Positions 1 through 9,436 of a stretch of 64,000 bases of DNA are shown one piece after another. The stretch covers positions 39,029 to 103,028 of the forward strand of contig NMRB01000806.1 of assembly GCA_002633025.1 (NCBI GenBank), given 5' to 3'. The translations under genes were made by a program, and so were the position numbers. The stretch comes from Notospermus geniculatus. Lineage: Eukaryota; Nemertea; Pilidiophora; Heteronemertea; Lineidae. The stretch's first letter is position 1, and each line of letters starts with the position of its first letter. The notes beneath the pieces were generated by a model. It was given only the letters and a program-made list of their open reading frames with translations. It searched no databases and was not told the origin of the DNA.

Positions 1-465
1 ATTACTCCATGTCAGTCGCTCCTTTTGTGGTTGAGAGGCTAATAAATATTCACGACTGGGTAATGCTAAAACCCTGTGCCTTGAGTGCCTGGAACGAATG
101 GCAAGAACTGGGAAAACCATTTTACAAAATCATCTGTAACTTTGCTTTAAATGGGAATTTTAGCATTCCGAAAATTTCCATGTGTCCAGAAACAGACTGG
201 CTTCAGAACAGTGCCAGTTTCAACCCGAACAAGTGAATTTAAAAAAAACATGATATTTTGGCCAAATTTCAAACTTTTGCCAAAAACACAGTTGTGTAAT
301 GATTTCAAGTTTTATGGTGTTAAAAGGTGTCCTACTGGCCCTAGATTATGCGCATGAAAAGAAAACGTGGCTATGAAAAATATTCATTGAGGTATGCCGG
401 AAAATTAGCTGGGCATTTATTATTGACTAAGGGTGTACCAGTAAAAAACGGCGAGTAATACATAC

Positions 466-593
466 CTTCGTTATTTGCATGCTGTATCCTTTCCTTGATT
501 ACTTCACTATACGATGGAGGACATCGCCTCTCTTTTATAATTAATAGTACTGCTAAGACACATAGAAGTATTACAACAGACAGCAACCTGCCC
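466..593 (-). CDS. Single-membrane-span exon with PPSY motif
   Basis: Minus-strand internal exon candidate of 128 bp. It is bounded by an acceptor (TTTTCATTACAG) just above 593 and a GTATGT donor just below 466. Read in the open frame it gives a strongly hydrophobic stretch (LLSVVILLCVLAVLLII), a basic stop-transfer (KERR) and then CPPSYSEVIKERIQHANNE. That is one membrane helix followed by a cytoplasmic PPxY motif of the kind bound by WW domains. A second candidate exon upstream on the same strand ends at a GTAAGA donor at about 740 and encodes an acidic piece with YYDELPPDD, but the reading phases of the two do not join cleanly, so they may belong to different transcripts. I do not recognise the gene; the rest would lie outside or in unrecognised exons. 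Confidence 0.4.
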
Positions 594-839
594 CTGTAAT
601 GAAAACAAAACCAGTTATTGAGTTCTTTGCCTCCTATGTCGAATACGATTATCAAATTCCCATGCTTAGTGCACAAGAACAAACAGACTGCCTGCATTTG
701 ACCAAAAACCCTGGGGACAGCCAGTCAAATCGTTCTTACCGCATCAATGTCATCCGGAGGAAGTTCATCATAATAGCCAGAAGGCTTAGTTGGTGCTGAT
801 GAAAATCTCGAAATGTATGTTCCTCAAAAAGACGAATCC

Positions 840-1650
840 CATGTAGTTCGCTATTTCTAGTGATCCTAGACCTATATCGGTCTCAAGCAGGCACAGTCGA
901 CCACTGCAGTGATGTCCAGTGTTTCAGTGGTTTGCCCATCGCTGTATGGTAATTTCGCCCTGTATTCGGGAAGCCTATATCTGAATTTTTAATACAGCAC
1001 CCCGGGAAACGACAGAACAGTACTTTTCAACGATATCTGTGGCTTTCAGTTGATACCTAATTCAATATTGTATAGGCCTACATACATGTATTGCAAACAA
1101 CCAAACAAGTGGCATTCTTGAAATAAACGTTAATCCCACCTCAGGCGGAACATCGTGTTTTATCAAGCTAACTTTAAACATTCTCGGCCGGCTGAAGGCC
1201 TAATGGCAATGTGCGTTTTATGTGTTACGGCCTGTACATATACTTTATCCGGGCTGTATAAAACCAATTTGATATGCACAACGAAGTCTCATACATATTG
1301 GTTTGAAGTGACCAGTTGCCAATGCCAATGGCGTCGTGCTTTCATTACCTGTGGAACAATCTATTGTTCTGTTAACGGTTAAGCTCTCTTCTCATGGACG
1401 TTCGCATGCCATTGAACTAAAAAATTGAACCTTCAGATTAATAACCTTAAACCTTTAGATTTTTGTTCTTTTTGTAGATTTTTGGAAACCAGTGAACATT
1501 ATCAGAATACTGATTTGTCGATTCATATCGCCTCACCGACATTTGTCGGATGGAGTCGACGGACCCGTCTTCATGAAATACGTGACTAAAGCTAGGCGCA
1601 CATGTGCGGCAAATCTCGATGGCGATGCGGCAGGGGTGTTTTTAATGTCG
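840..1650. other. Stretch without recognisable genes
   Basis: No exon, RNA gene or repeat with clear ends was recognised here. Short open frames lack splice signals and protein-like composition. Confidence 0.4.
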
Positions 1651-1653
1651 ACT

Positions 1654-2100
1654 TAAGCAGGGTTCATTGGCACACGGATCCGATCCGTTTTCAGTCCGTT
1701 TGCCCCTAGTTTTCCGGATACGACAACGCAAAAGTCCATTTGTGCTATTTTTACGGACACGAATCGGACAGGATCCGTGTGCCAATGAACCTTGCTAAAG
1801 GGTTGGTTCATACTCGGTCCGGATTTTACGCCGACTATGATCAATTTCAATGTGTGCGCACATTCACGCTTTGGAAACACGGATCCGATCCGTTTCCAGT
1901 CCGTTTGCCTCGAGTTTTCCGGATACGACAACGCTGAAGTCCATTTGATAGATTTTTTGCGGACCTGAATCGGATCAATTCCGTGTGCCAATGAACCTTG
2001 CTTTAGGGCTGTACTCCGTCCGGATTTTACGCCGACTATGGTCAATTTCAATGTGCACATTCACGCCTTGAAAACCTGCGATCAGTTTCATGCGCTTGAC
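1654..2100. repeat. Tandemly repeated inverted-repeat element (ATCCG-rich)
   Basis: About 1654-1797 is bounded by inverted repeats: GGTTCATTGGCACACGGATC at the left and its complement ending GTGCCAATGAACC at the right. The same internal block (CGGATACGACAACG and the GTCCATTTG stretch) recurs at about 1870-1998 and ends again in TGTGCCAATGAACCTTGC. A following segment with CCGGATTTTACGCCGACTATG occurs twice (about 1820 and 2020). This looks like a small non-autonomous element duplicated in tandem, roughly 200 bp per unit. Confidence 0.6.
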
Positions 2101-2234
2101 AGTCCGCGAGCAAGATGGATTGGACATTTTTTGCTGAAAACGTTTAGTCGCAGGATGAATATCTCCCCAGCCCTTCCATTTCCCTACAAATCTGCATTTG
2201 GTAATAAATACTTATATTATAACAACAGATCCCT

Positions 2235-2297
2235 GTCAGCTGCCCTGCATTCAGAGAGACTTTTCACTAAAGTCTCTCTGAATGCAGGGCAGCTGAC
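2235..2297. repeat. Perfect 29-bp-arm hairpin
   Basis: The left arm 2235-2263 and right arm 2269-2297 are exact reverse complements (29 of 29 bases) with a 5-base loop, TCACT. It sits at the edge of a dispersed repeat (2375-2540) and inside a spurious 150-codon frame. Confidence 0.85.
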
Positions 2298-2374
2298 TAC
2301 CATCCACATTCCCCTCCCAGTCACCAAAAATATCAACACCACAACTAACGTTCAAGACTACTGGATCGCCGTAG

Positions 2375-2540
2375 TGGACGCGCTGGACGTGATTTCCGCC
2401 AATGGCGAAAATGTGCCAGTGGTCAATTTCAGTCGGCAATCGGTGGGCGACCGGTATCATTTCCTTGTGATCGTATTTAATCGCAGGTAGCAGGTTGCAA
2501 AGCAAGTCGCAACGCAGAAAATCAGCAGTGGATTCCTAGC
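2375..2540 (+). repeat. Dispersed repeat, copy 1
   Basis: About 165 bp, nearly identical to 6060-6220. Shared blocks include CAATTTCAGTCGGCAATCGG and GTAGCAGGTTGCAAAGCAAG. Both copies run into the same CAGTGGATTCCTAGCT end, so this is an interspersed repeat and not a conserved exon. Confidence 0.65.
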
Positions 2541-2548
2541 TTAAGGCG

Positions 2549-2949
2549 GGGGGGGGCTACCTATGCCGACTTTATTGACGCTCTTTGAAAACAAGCGTCC
2601 TAACATATTCATGACAAAAAGTAACTAATTGATTTCAACAAAATGTTTTAGCTACAACCTTTACGCTCCCGTTCTGCGAAAGAATTGTTTATTTTGACCA
2701 ATTATGATGGAGTTAATTAAGTTATAACAAATTGTCAAAATGTGAACAATACCAGCAGTGGACACAAAAGATTTAGGGTCGGCACGTACACTGAATGGGG
2801 AAGGCTTTACGCGATTTTCGAAAAGAGTGTATCAGGGTGATCGGATTTAATCTGAATGTGAATGACTGGTCATTTGACCAGCGCACAAAGGAAAGTTCCG
2901 TGGATTGCCACTAGGGAATGAGCTCACATATAGGTAGCCCCCCCCCCCC
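2549..2949. mobile_element. Short element with G-tract inverted termini
   Basis: Left end: a G run then GCTACCTAT at about 2549-2565. Right end: ATAGGTAGC then a C run at about 2930-2949, followed directly by four unknown bases (2950-2953). About 400 bp with no coding content; probably a non-autonomous inverted-repeat element. The C run next to the gap suggests an assembly problem. Confidence 0.45.
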
Positions 2950-3519
2950 NNNNACATATACATGAACATAACCCGTCTGACTTATGCGTTAGAAAGAGTG
3001 TCAGGTTCCGAGTGTTCTTCGGCACACTTCGGGGCCCTTCGGCGAGTTCGTGAATATATAGTTCTCAATTTGATGACGTATACAACAACAAATTTTGGGG
3101 GTTCTTTTTCGCCTGCAAATCATATTTCACAATATCATTGAGAGACCCACCCAAACTGAACAGCGTTGAATGACCTTCCGCAGGCTTCCATAAAGAAATT
3201 TTGCCTTCAAACCGCATAGAACGACCAGAAGGTGAGATTTCATCTCTAAGGTGGTGTGAATCGATGTGACCCGCCTCAGTGTTTGTCCCGCTTTGCGCAT
3301 TTGCCGCTCCGCGGTGTTCAGGGTCCTTACGTCCAGTTTTAAAACCTTCATAACCAGTGGTTAATCATTCCCATACTGTTCTCTTCCAGATTTTCTTTAC
3401 AGATACATGTATTCTAAACCATCATCTATGGTCCATTTCAGGTTTCTATATTTCCTTTGTTCCGGTACATTAAAATGTTACATTGTATACTAAACATTTT
3501 GTATCCATGTCTCATGCAG

Positions 3520-4034
3520 GTATGGCGAGAACAGAAGTACCAAGAATGGAACGTAATATTAAGAATTTACAGTCACGTCGAGCTGAGGGGAGCTTGGCCC
3601 ATTGTTTGAGGGACTATAATTCAGACTCGGATACGGAGGAATATGTGATGGGTTCCTGTGATTCAGAGTCTGACGAGATTCCATATCCGATGCTAGGACA
3701 GTCACATCCGATGATAGGAGGATCATCAGTCAAAAATGCAGCCGAAAAGGACCAAAAGGAAAATATCATTCCGAAAAAGAAAAAACGCTCCCAGAAAATT
3801 CAGATACCCACTGTGTCAAGTTCTTGTGAGGAACAACAAAGTAAGGCATTCGTGAAAGTATCTAGCAATAAAGGAGATAAGAGGGTGTGGGACAAACAGC
3901 ATTTTTGTCTGTACTGTTGTGCAGGGTCAACGAATATAAGCAAACATTATTTCAGTCGACATAAAGATGAAAATGAAGTTCAGAAAGTGCATTTGCATTG
4001 TTTGATCATGATCGACCCTTGCAAAACATTATGA
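3520..4034 (+). pseudogene. 5' fragment of a multicopy zinc-finger-like gene
   Basis: An open frame follows a plausible acceptor (TCTCATGCAG ending at about 3519), with an ATG at 3525 (MARTEVPRMERN). The protein starts basic and is then very acidic and Ser-rich (DYNSDSDTEEYVMGSCDSES). A Lys-rich patch (PKKKKRSQK) follows, then a Cys/His motif HFCLYCCAGSTNISKHYFSR followed by HKDENEV. That C-x2-C...H-x4-H arrangement with a trailing H(K/S)D-E-EV recurs in large multicopy proteins of invertebrates and fish, often linked to mobile elements. The frame ends soon after the finger and no downstream domain was found, so I read it as a truncated 5' exon. The exact family is not certain. Confidence 0.45.
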
Positions 4035-4154
4035 TGTTGAAAGGGTTTGTTTCAAAAATAGTATTTCAAATTTACACTGATACATGTAGGTCGTCGAACG
4101 TAGATATACAATGCAGGTACAGAATCATCGCGGCACCAGTTGCAACTTGTAACA

Positions 4155-5736
4155 ATGGGTCCCTTTATCAACGACTCTACTACAGCATTCGTCACGCCAC
4201 GGGACGGTTCACTCGAATGGATGTATATATTGGCAGCATACTGGGATAAGTGTTGGACCGTGTTACTCCTCTTGTTTGGCGTTCCTGGAAATATGATGTC
4301 GCTTTCAGTCACCCTGATGAAGGATAATCGAAGAATTAGCACTTGTGTTTATATGGCGGGCTTAGCTCTGGTCGACACGGGACTACTTCTTATCATCGGC
4401 CTTCATCGTGCGTTTCTGGTGTACACATTTGCTGGAGAAGAGTTGAAAGCAAGTAAATCTTTTATCAGGTATGAACTTCTAGTTCGAAATATATTTGACT
4501 TACGCAATGAGAGTTCACGGTAAATCTTGTGAGCTTTTGGTCACATATTCAAACGGAGAAATGGGTCAAAAAGCATGGTTTTCCATTTGAAAAGGTGAGC
4601 GAACATTGGCGTTTTCACACGGTTCAGCACCTGACGAAAGGTGTTGAATGTTGAAAGCTGTTGAACGTTAAAGTTGTTGAACCGTCTTTAAACCCCCTTT
4701 CAACAGGGTCTTTCAAGAGCTGCCAACAACGTTCAACACATTTCGACGTTCAACAGCTTTCAACAGGTTGAATCGTGTAAACCCCCCTTAAGCACTACTT
4801 AATGTTGAAAGTTGAAAGGCGTTGAACGTTGTTGAAGCGTCTAAACCCCCTTTCAACACCTTCCACAGGGTCTTTTAACAGCTTTCAACAAGTTGCCAAA
4901 ATACATGTAGCTTCATGTTCCTATTTCTGGCAACCTGTTGAAAGACCCTGTTGAAAGGTGTTGAAAGGGGGTTTAGACGTTCAACACCTTTCAACTTTTA
5001 ATACCTTTCAACAAATGTTGAATCGTGTGAACCCCCCTTAACCTTCTCTTGCAGCTTCCTTTGGTGCAGTAGCAACATATTTGCCATCAGCTCGGGTCTC
5101 TTTCTTGCCGAGATGAGCATAGACCGCGCCATAGCGGTGACCTTCCCGATGAAGGCGTCGACTCTTTGTACGGCATCCAGAGCCACCAAGATCACTGTAG
5201 GGACATTCATATTCGAGTGTATTGTTCAAAGCCAGGAATTCCACCTGCACAAGCTTCCGGACCCTCCGAACGGACTTATACTCCGGGAACTTCCTGCACA
5301 CCTAAGTTGGGTGGTGACGTTATTCACCACGTACCTTCTCGTAGTTGGCACTGTTTTCCCCTTTGTTATCTTAACGGTTTCAAACGCAATAATCCTGATC
5401 AACGTTCGCCGAGCCGCCGAAGAAAGAAAGAAACTAAAATCAAGTGAGGGCAAGAGCCAGACGCAAGCAGCAAATCTGACAAAAATGTTATTTCTCACAT
5501 CTACAGCTTTTTTCTTCTGTTCGTGTCCAAAGCGTGTATGGGATGGAGTCGTAGCAGCAACCTACGATGTTAGGAACAGTTACTGGGCCGCGCGCTACTG
5601 GTTTGAGTATTGGATAGTGACAGACCTATGGGTTGTCAATTTTGCCATTAATTTTTACGTCTATTTTCTCGGTGGTGGACGCAAATTTCGTAATGACGCT
5701 CGAATCGTTTTGACACGATGTTGCAGAAGGCAATGA
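4155..5736 (+). CDS. Class A (rhodopsin-type) G-protein-coupled receptor, two exons
   Basis: Exon 1 is 4155-4468 and exon 2 is 5055-5736. The intron has an AG|GTATGA donor and a TCTCTTGCAG acceptor, phase 2, and the join is in frame. The start is the ATG at 4155; the predicted protein is 331 residues. A short extracellular N-terminus carries an NDST glycosylation site. TM1 carries GVPGNMMSLSV, TM2 LALVDTGLLLI, TM3 runs through SSNIFAISSGLFLAE to SIDRAIAV (DRA in the DRY position), TM5 carries GTVFPFVILTVSN, TM6 ends in FFFCSCPK, and TM7 carries NFAINFYVYF then KFRND. These match orphan or peptide-type receptors expanded in marine deuterostomes; the ligand cannot be told. The TM4 region (about residues 160-185) is short and poorly hydrophobic, which is unusual. 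The intron holds an inverted-repeat element. Confidence 0.8.
4640..5040. repeat. GTTGAA/TTCAAC inverted-repeat element in the GPCR intron
   Basis: Dense alternation of GTTGAAAG and CTTTCAAC words. The arms around 4835-4895 (TCTAAACCCCCTTTCAAC...) and 4930-4985 (GTTGAAAGGGGGTTTAGA) are reverse complements. The termini share AATCGTGTRAACCCCCCTTAA at about 4770 and 5025, suggesting two tandem copies of a palindromic non-autonomous element. It fills most of the intron and stops just before the splice acceptor. Confidence 0.65.
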
Positions 5737-5789
5737 GCAGAGTAGTCCATAAATGGTTCTATTAATACTGAGAATTTGCAAACCGATGT

Positions 5790-5975
5790 TCCATCTACCA
5801 GTGTTTCCGTATGTGAGTGTTTTGCACTTATTGTTTGGGAAACGCTTGCAGATAGATTGGCATATTTCTGTCTGTGGGTGTCCCCTATTGTCAAGTCGCA
5901 GCTTATTCCGTCAGACGCGTAGGAAGGGAACACTCACAGATGGGGAACGCTGAATAACCTTACACCGGTACGTAC
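5790..5975. repeat. CCGGTGTAAC-type dispersed element, copy 1
   Basis: Shares TTATTGTTTGGGAAACGC, a TCCGTCAGACG block and a terminal TTACACCGGTA with the copy at about 7450-7640. Diverged relatives lie at about 24640-24875 and 51085-51290. The termini are variants of CCGGTGTAAC and its complement, so this is a small inverted-repeat family. Confidence 0.5.
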
Positions 5976-6059
5976 AATTAGGCTACGACGCGTAAAGCTA
6001 GCAATCCAACATTGATTTTCAAGCTGATTTTGCGTTGCGACTTAATGCTTTGTAGTGGA

Positions 6060-6220
6060 CTGGCTAGTGATTTCCACCAATGGCGAAGATGTGGTCAATT
6101 TCAGTCGGCAATCGGTCGGCGACCGGTATCAGTTCCTTGGGATCGTATTCAATGGTAGGTAGCAGGTTGCAAAGCAAGTCGCAACGCAGAAAATCAGCAT
6201 GCAGTGGATTCCTAGCTGTG
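6060..6220 (+). repeat. Dispersed repeat, copy 2
   Basis: Near-identical to 2375-2540, in the same orientation, both ending near CAGTGGATTCCTAGCT. Confidence 0.6.
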
Positions 6221-6525
6221 CAGGCGAAGAAATAATCATTACCGAAAATGTCACCCCGGTCTGGGAAGGGATATTTTGCTTCAGAAAATTGTTACATGAA
6301 CGCACAGTCATTTCGCAAAACAGGGCTGCATTTATACTGAGCAAATATTAGTAAAATAAGATAAAAATAGGAGACAAAACGTAAGATTTCAAAATCGCCT
6401 GTAATAGTGTGTCCTGACACAACGTTTTCTCTGAAAATCTAGATCTTCCACAAACATCAACGCCGCCAAGTTGCCTCAAGTTCAAGTTGGTGTTCGACGT
6501 TTCCGTCTCTTCTGCATCAGTCGCA

Positions 6526-7198
6526 TAAAGCCTCGCTTATGTCGCCCTACGCTGTGATAGAAATAGCGTCAACAAGTTGCAACTGATAACTTATGTCGCC
6601 ACCGACTAGAAAAATACCGATCGGTCGCAACTGCCTGGAACTAGTTTATCGCCGTCTTTTGAGTGCGTATGTCGACACTGATTTCTTTTAATTTTAAGTA
6701 AAACGTGCTGAAGTTGAACACGTGCGATTTTCTGGATCTGGATATTTGTAGTTTGCAACTAGTTACTCGCTGACGCCCGAGAGCTTATGTCACCTAGTAG
6801 TTGTGACTGATTAGTTCCAACTACGCGCCGATTATCAGTTGCCAACTATAGTACGTTTGAGTCATCTGGAGCTCGATGGGCGGACCTTCGGTTGTCAGGC
6901 AGACCTTGGTATTGTTGGTGAAGTGTGGCTATTGACATGCGTTTTATTGACAGGACGCTTCCAGCCAATCCCATGCCTGTGCCTGTGTTCAATTTCAATC
7001 AAGGTCTAGTTGTATGTTCGATTTCAAACCAAGGTCAGCTGGTTAGAAAACAATGTGCGTTGGACCGTTTAGAGTAAACCCTAAGTTCATTGTGGTCTGG
7101 GTTTCTAAGGGTTTGATTGACATACGCCCATCGAGCTCCAGATTACTCAAACGTACTATAGTTCTGACTGTACGTAAGGGCGACATAAGCGAGGCTTA
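6526..7198. mobile_element. Outer inverted-repeat element, split by a later insertion
   Basis: Left end TAAAGCCTCGCTTATGTCGC at 6526 matches the complement of GCGACATAAGCGAGGCTTA ending at 7198, with CCTACG/CGTAAG extending the match. The element is interrupted by another inverted-repeat element at 6844-7163, so the order of insertion is clear. No coding content. Confidence 0.7.
6844..7163. mobile_element. 320-bp MITE (AACTATAGTACG ends), copy 1
   Basis: Terminal repeats of about 38 bp: AACTATAGTACGTTTGAGTC at the left and its complement ending at 7163, both continuing into CTGGAGCTCGATGGGCG. A second copy lies at 23508-23830 with the same interior. Non-coding. Confidence 0.8.
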
Positions 7199-7326
7199 AG
7201 GCTGCAATCACTACAAGCTACACGGACACGCCGGTGAACAATGGCTTAACGGTCGCGAGCCCTTTGTGAAGTCATTGTTAAATGGCGTGTCCGTGTAGCG
7301 TGTAGCTCTATGTGATTGCAGCCTTA
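7197..7326. mobile_element. 130-bp MITE
   Basis: Left TAAGGCTGCAATCAC...CTACACGGACACGCC and right GGCGTGTCCGTGTAG...GTGATTGCAGCCTTA are reverse complements of about 36 bases with small gaps. It abuts the outer element ending at 7198. Confidence 0.7.
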
Positions 7327-7449
7327 GGCACTTCTCACAGGTCGTTGAAACGTCAGATCCAATAAAATATCAAACAGTTCGTAAAAAACACCTACATGCA
7401 GGATTATCAGTTTCGAAATAAGTTGTTTTTCTCCGGATCCTTTTTGTAA

Positions 7450-7640
7450 TGAGTGCCGGTGTAATATCTGCCAGTGTTTCCCTATCTCATTGTTTCCCTA
7501 ATATTGTTTGGGAAACGCTGGCAGATACATCGACACGTTTCTCTGTGTGTCTCCTGATGCCAAGTCTCAGCTTACTCCGTCAGACAATAGTAGGGGAACA
7601 ATACCAGATGGGGAACATTCAAAAACGTTATACTGGTATT
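7450..7640. repeat. CCGGTGTAAC-type dispersed element, copy 2
   Basis: Begins GCCGGTGTAATATCTGCCAG and ends near AACGTTATACTGG. Shares TATTGTTTGGGAAACGC and TCCGTCAGACAATAG with copy 1 at 5790-5975. Encodes nothing convincing. Confidence 0.5.
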
Positions 7641-7910
7641 CGAACTGCGATGGACGCTCCTGGATGGCCTAATAATGCTGCAGACTCTATAAGATCTGTC
7701 CTGATGAACCATGGCATGGTATCACTCAGGCATGTTTCACCAGCAGATCCTTTAGGCCTTCGATATCTCGTAGTTTCTTCCGCAAAAACTCAGCGATGAG
7801 TGTCAAATCGGACAATGCGAAATGCTGCTGTAGATTTATTGGCCAAACCTTCCCCTCAGATTTCTGAAATCTGTCGTCGTCGATTGAAGTGTAGCCTACA
7901 TGTACGCAAC

Positions 7911-7942
7911 CAAAAATAGATAAGTTCGCTTATCTATTTTTG
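7911..7942. repeat. 14-bp-arm hairpin with TTCG loop
   Basis: CAAAAATAGATAAG (7911-7924), loop TTCG, then the exact complement CTTATCTATTTTTG (7929-7942). Isolated; function unknown. Confidence 0.8.
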
Positions 7943-8194
7943 ATGCAACTAACGTAAGCTAGCTGCCAAGTACATCTAAATCCTTGCCTTGGAGGTGATC
8001 AAATTTCGAGGGTACCAGTAAGTTAGCGGTATGAGTACATGTATAATCGAGAAAAAAAACATAACGTGTATGTATTTCAGTCTGGTATAATTTAGATATT
8101 ACAGTTCAAAGCAGAACTGATAACGTATTTCCTTCTCCTATTCCGAATCGCTTTTTTGCCTCCTCGGTGATGCACGGTGATGCAATTGACCATT

Positions 8195-8475
8195 ACGGTG
8201 GCCCATAGAGCTCACTGATGAAAAATATTTGCATTTGGATTTTTTCCCGAGGTTTGATCATTTTTCTTGGGGGTTTATAAAATCTTTAGAAGTTCTCACC
8301 ACGGCGAAAAAGGTTTTCACCGCGGTGGGAATGTTTTCACCGAGGTGGAAACGTTTTCACCGCGGTGAGAACTTCTAAAGATTTTACAAACCCCCAAGGA
8401 AAATACATGTAATCAAACCTCGGAAAAAAATGCAAATGCAAAAATTTTTCATCAATCAGCTCTATGGGCCACCGT
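8195..8475. mobile_element. Foldback-type element with about 130-bp arms
   Basis: Left arm begins ACGGTGGCCCATAGAGCT. Its complement ends the right arm at 8475. The arms also share AAAATCTTTAGAAGTTCTCA and a CCCCAAGRAAAAT stretch. The centre is a short array of TTTTCACCGCGGTGG-like repeats. Confidence 0.75.
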
Positions 8476-8713
8476 AGACCATGATAGCATTTACCCTTTT
8501 CAAACACACGGTTGCACAGAGTGTTTCGCAGACTGGGATAGTTACCAACACTGCGACAATCTGTATGTTTACGTTTACATCTCTATCGGTACACATCACG
8601 ATGAGCACGGCAACACCGTCGGAGCCCAGGGAACCAGGTTCGTAAATTTCCAGCCAATGAAACAACAGCGGTGTACAGTCAGTCATTCATTCGGTCCACC
8701 CCTTAGGCGACAC

Positions 8714-9185
8714 TTATTTTATTTCTTGTTTTACGGATCCGCCGCACTTGTTTTCCCGATTTTGGAAAATAAAAATAATTGAAAAAATGGCATTATTTTT
8801 TGCCGCCTCCCACAAACTGATTATCCAATCAATAAAAATAAAAATAATGGAAAAAAACGCTTTATTTTGCTACCGCCGACATGCTGGACGAACCTTGTCT
8901 GACGAAAATAATTCACTGCGGTTGTAACAATCATTCTCGTTCCCATTCATTCAGTGAATTTTATTATATTTTTGTACATTTTTATTTTTTTCATAGCCGC
9001 CTGTTACATGCTTTGACAAATATAATAAAAATAATCAAATAATTACAATTATTTTTATATTCATTTTCCACCCTCCTGTCAAGGTTGCCGCGAAAACCAA
9101 ATGAAAAAGTTATTTTTATTTTTATTTTCCTCCCTCCTGTCAGGGGTTTCCAGGGAAAAAATCCGTAAAACAACAAATAAAATAA
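8714..9185. mobile_element. 470-bp A/T-rich MITE
   Basis: Left TTATTTTATTTCTTGTTTTA at 8714 (continuing CGGAT) and right ATCCGTAAAACAACAAATAA with AATAA ending at 9185 are reverse complements over about 25 bases. The interior is rich in AATAAAAATAAAAATAATGG-like runs with recurring CCTCCCTCCTGTCA. It lies just 5' of the first scramblase exon. Confidence 0.7.
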
Positions 9186-9436
9186 TTGTGGCCTTATTGT
9201 AATATGAATGGCGCAGAAAGCATGCGCTTGGGAGAGCAGTGCTCCATGAAAAAATCCTAATAAACCGCCGATAGGCACCGAAAGCACTATTGGATTTTCT
9301 GTGCGGTCGGCCCTGTTCGATTTGAGATTGTTATGACGACAACGTTGACGACAACGTTAGCATCTATCTTAGGCGATCTAACCTCTCCATTTTCCTCGCT
9401 CTCCCATAGCCATTGATTTGCTTGATACATTTTCAG

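Noticed and set aside
1740-2490. Open frames of 65-150 codons in the 1.7-2.5 kb region
   Set aside because: They run through inverted-repeat elements, the perfect hairpin and a dispersed repeat; composition is not protein-like.
3127-3351. 74-codon minus-strand frame
   Set aside because: No family resemblance, no splice signals; probably chance.
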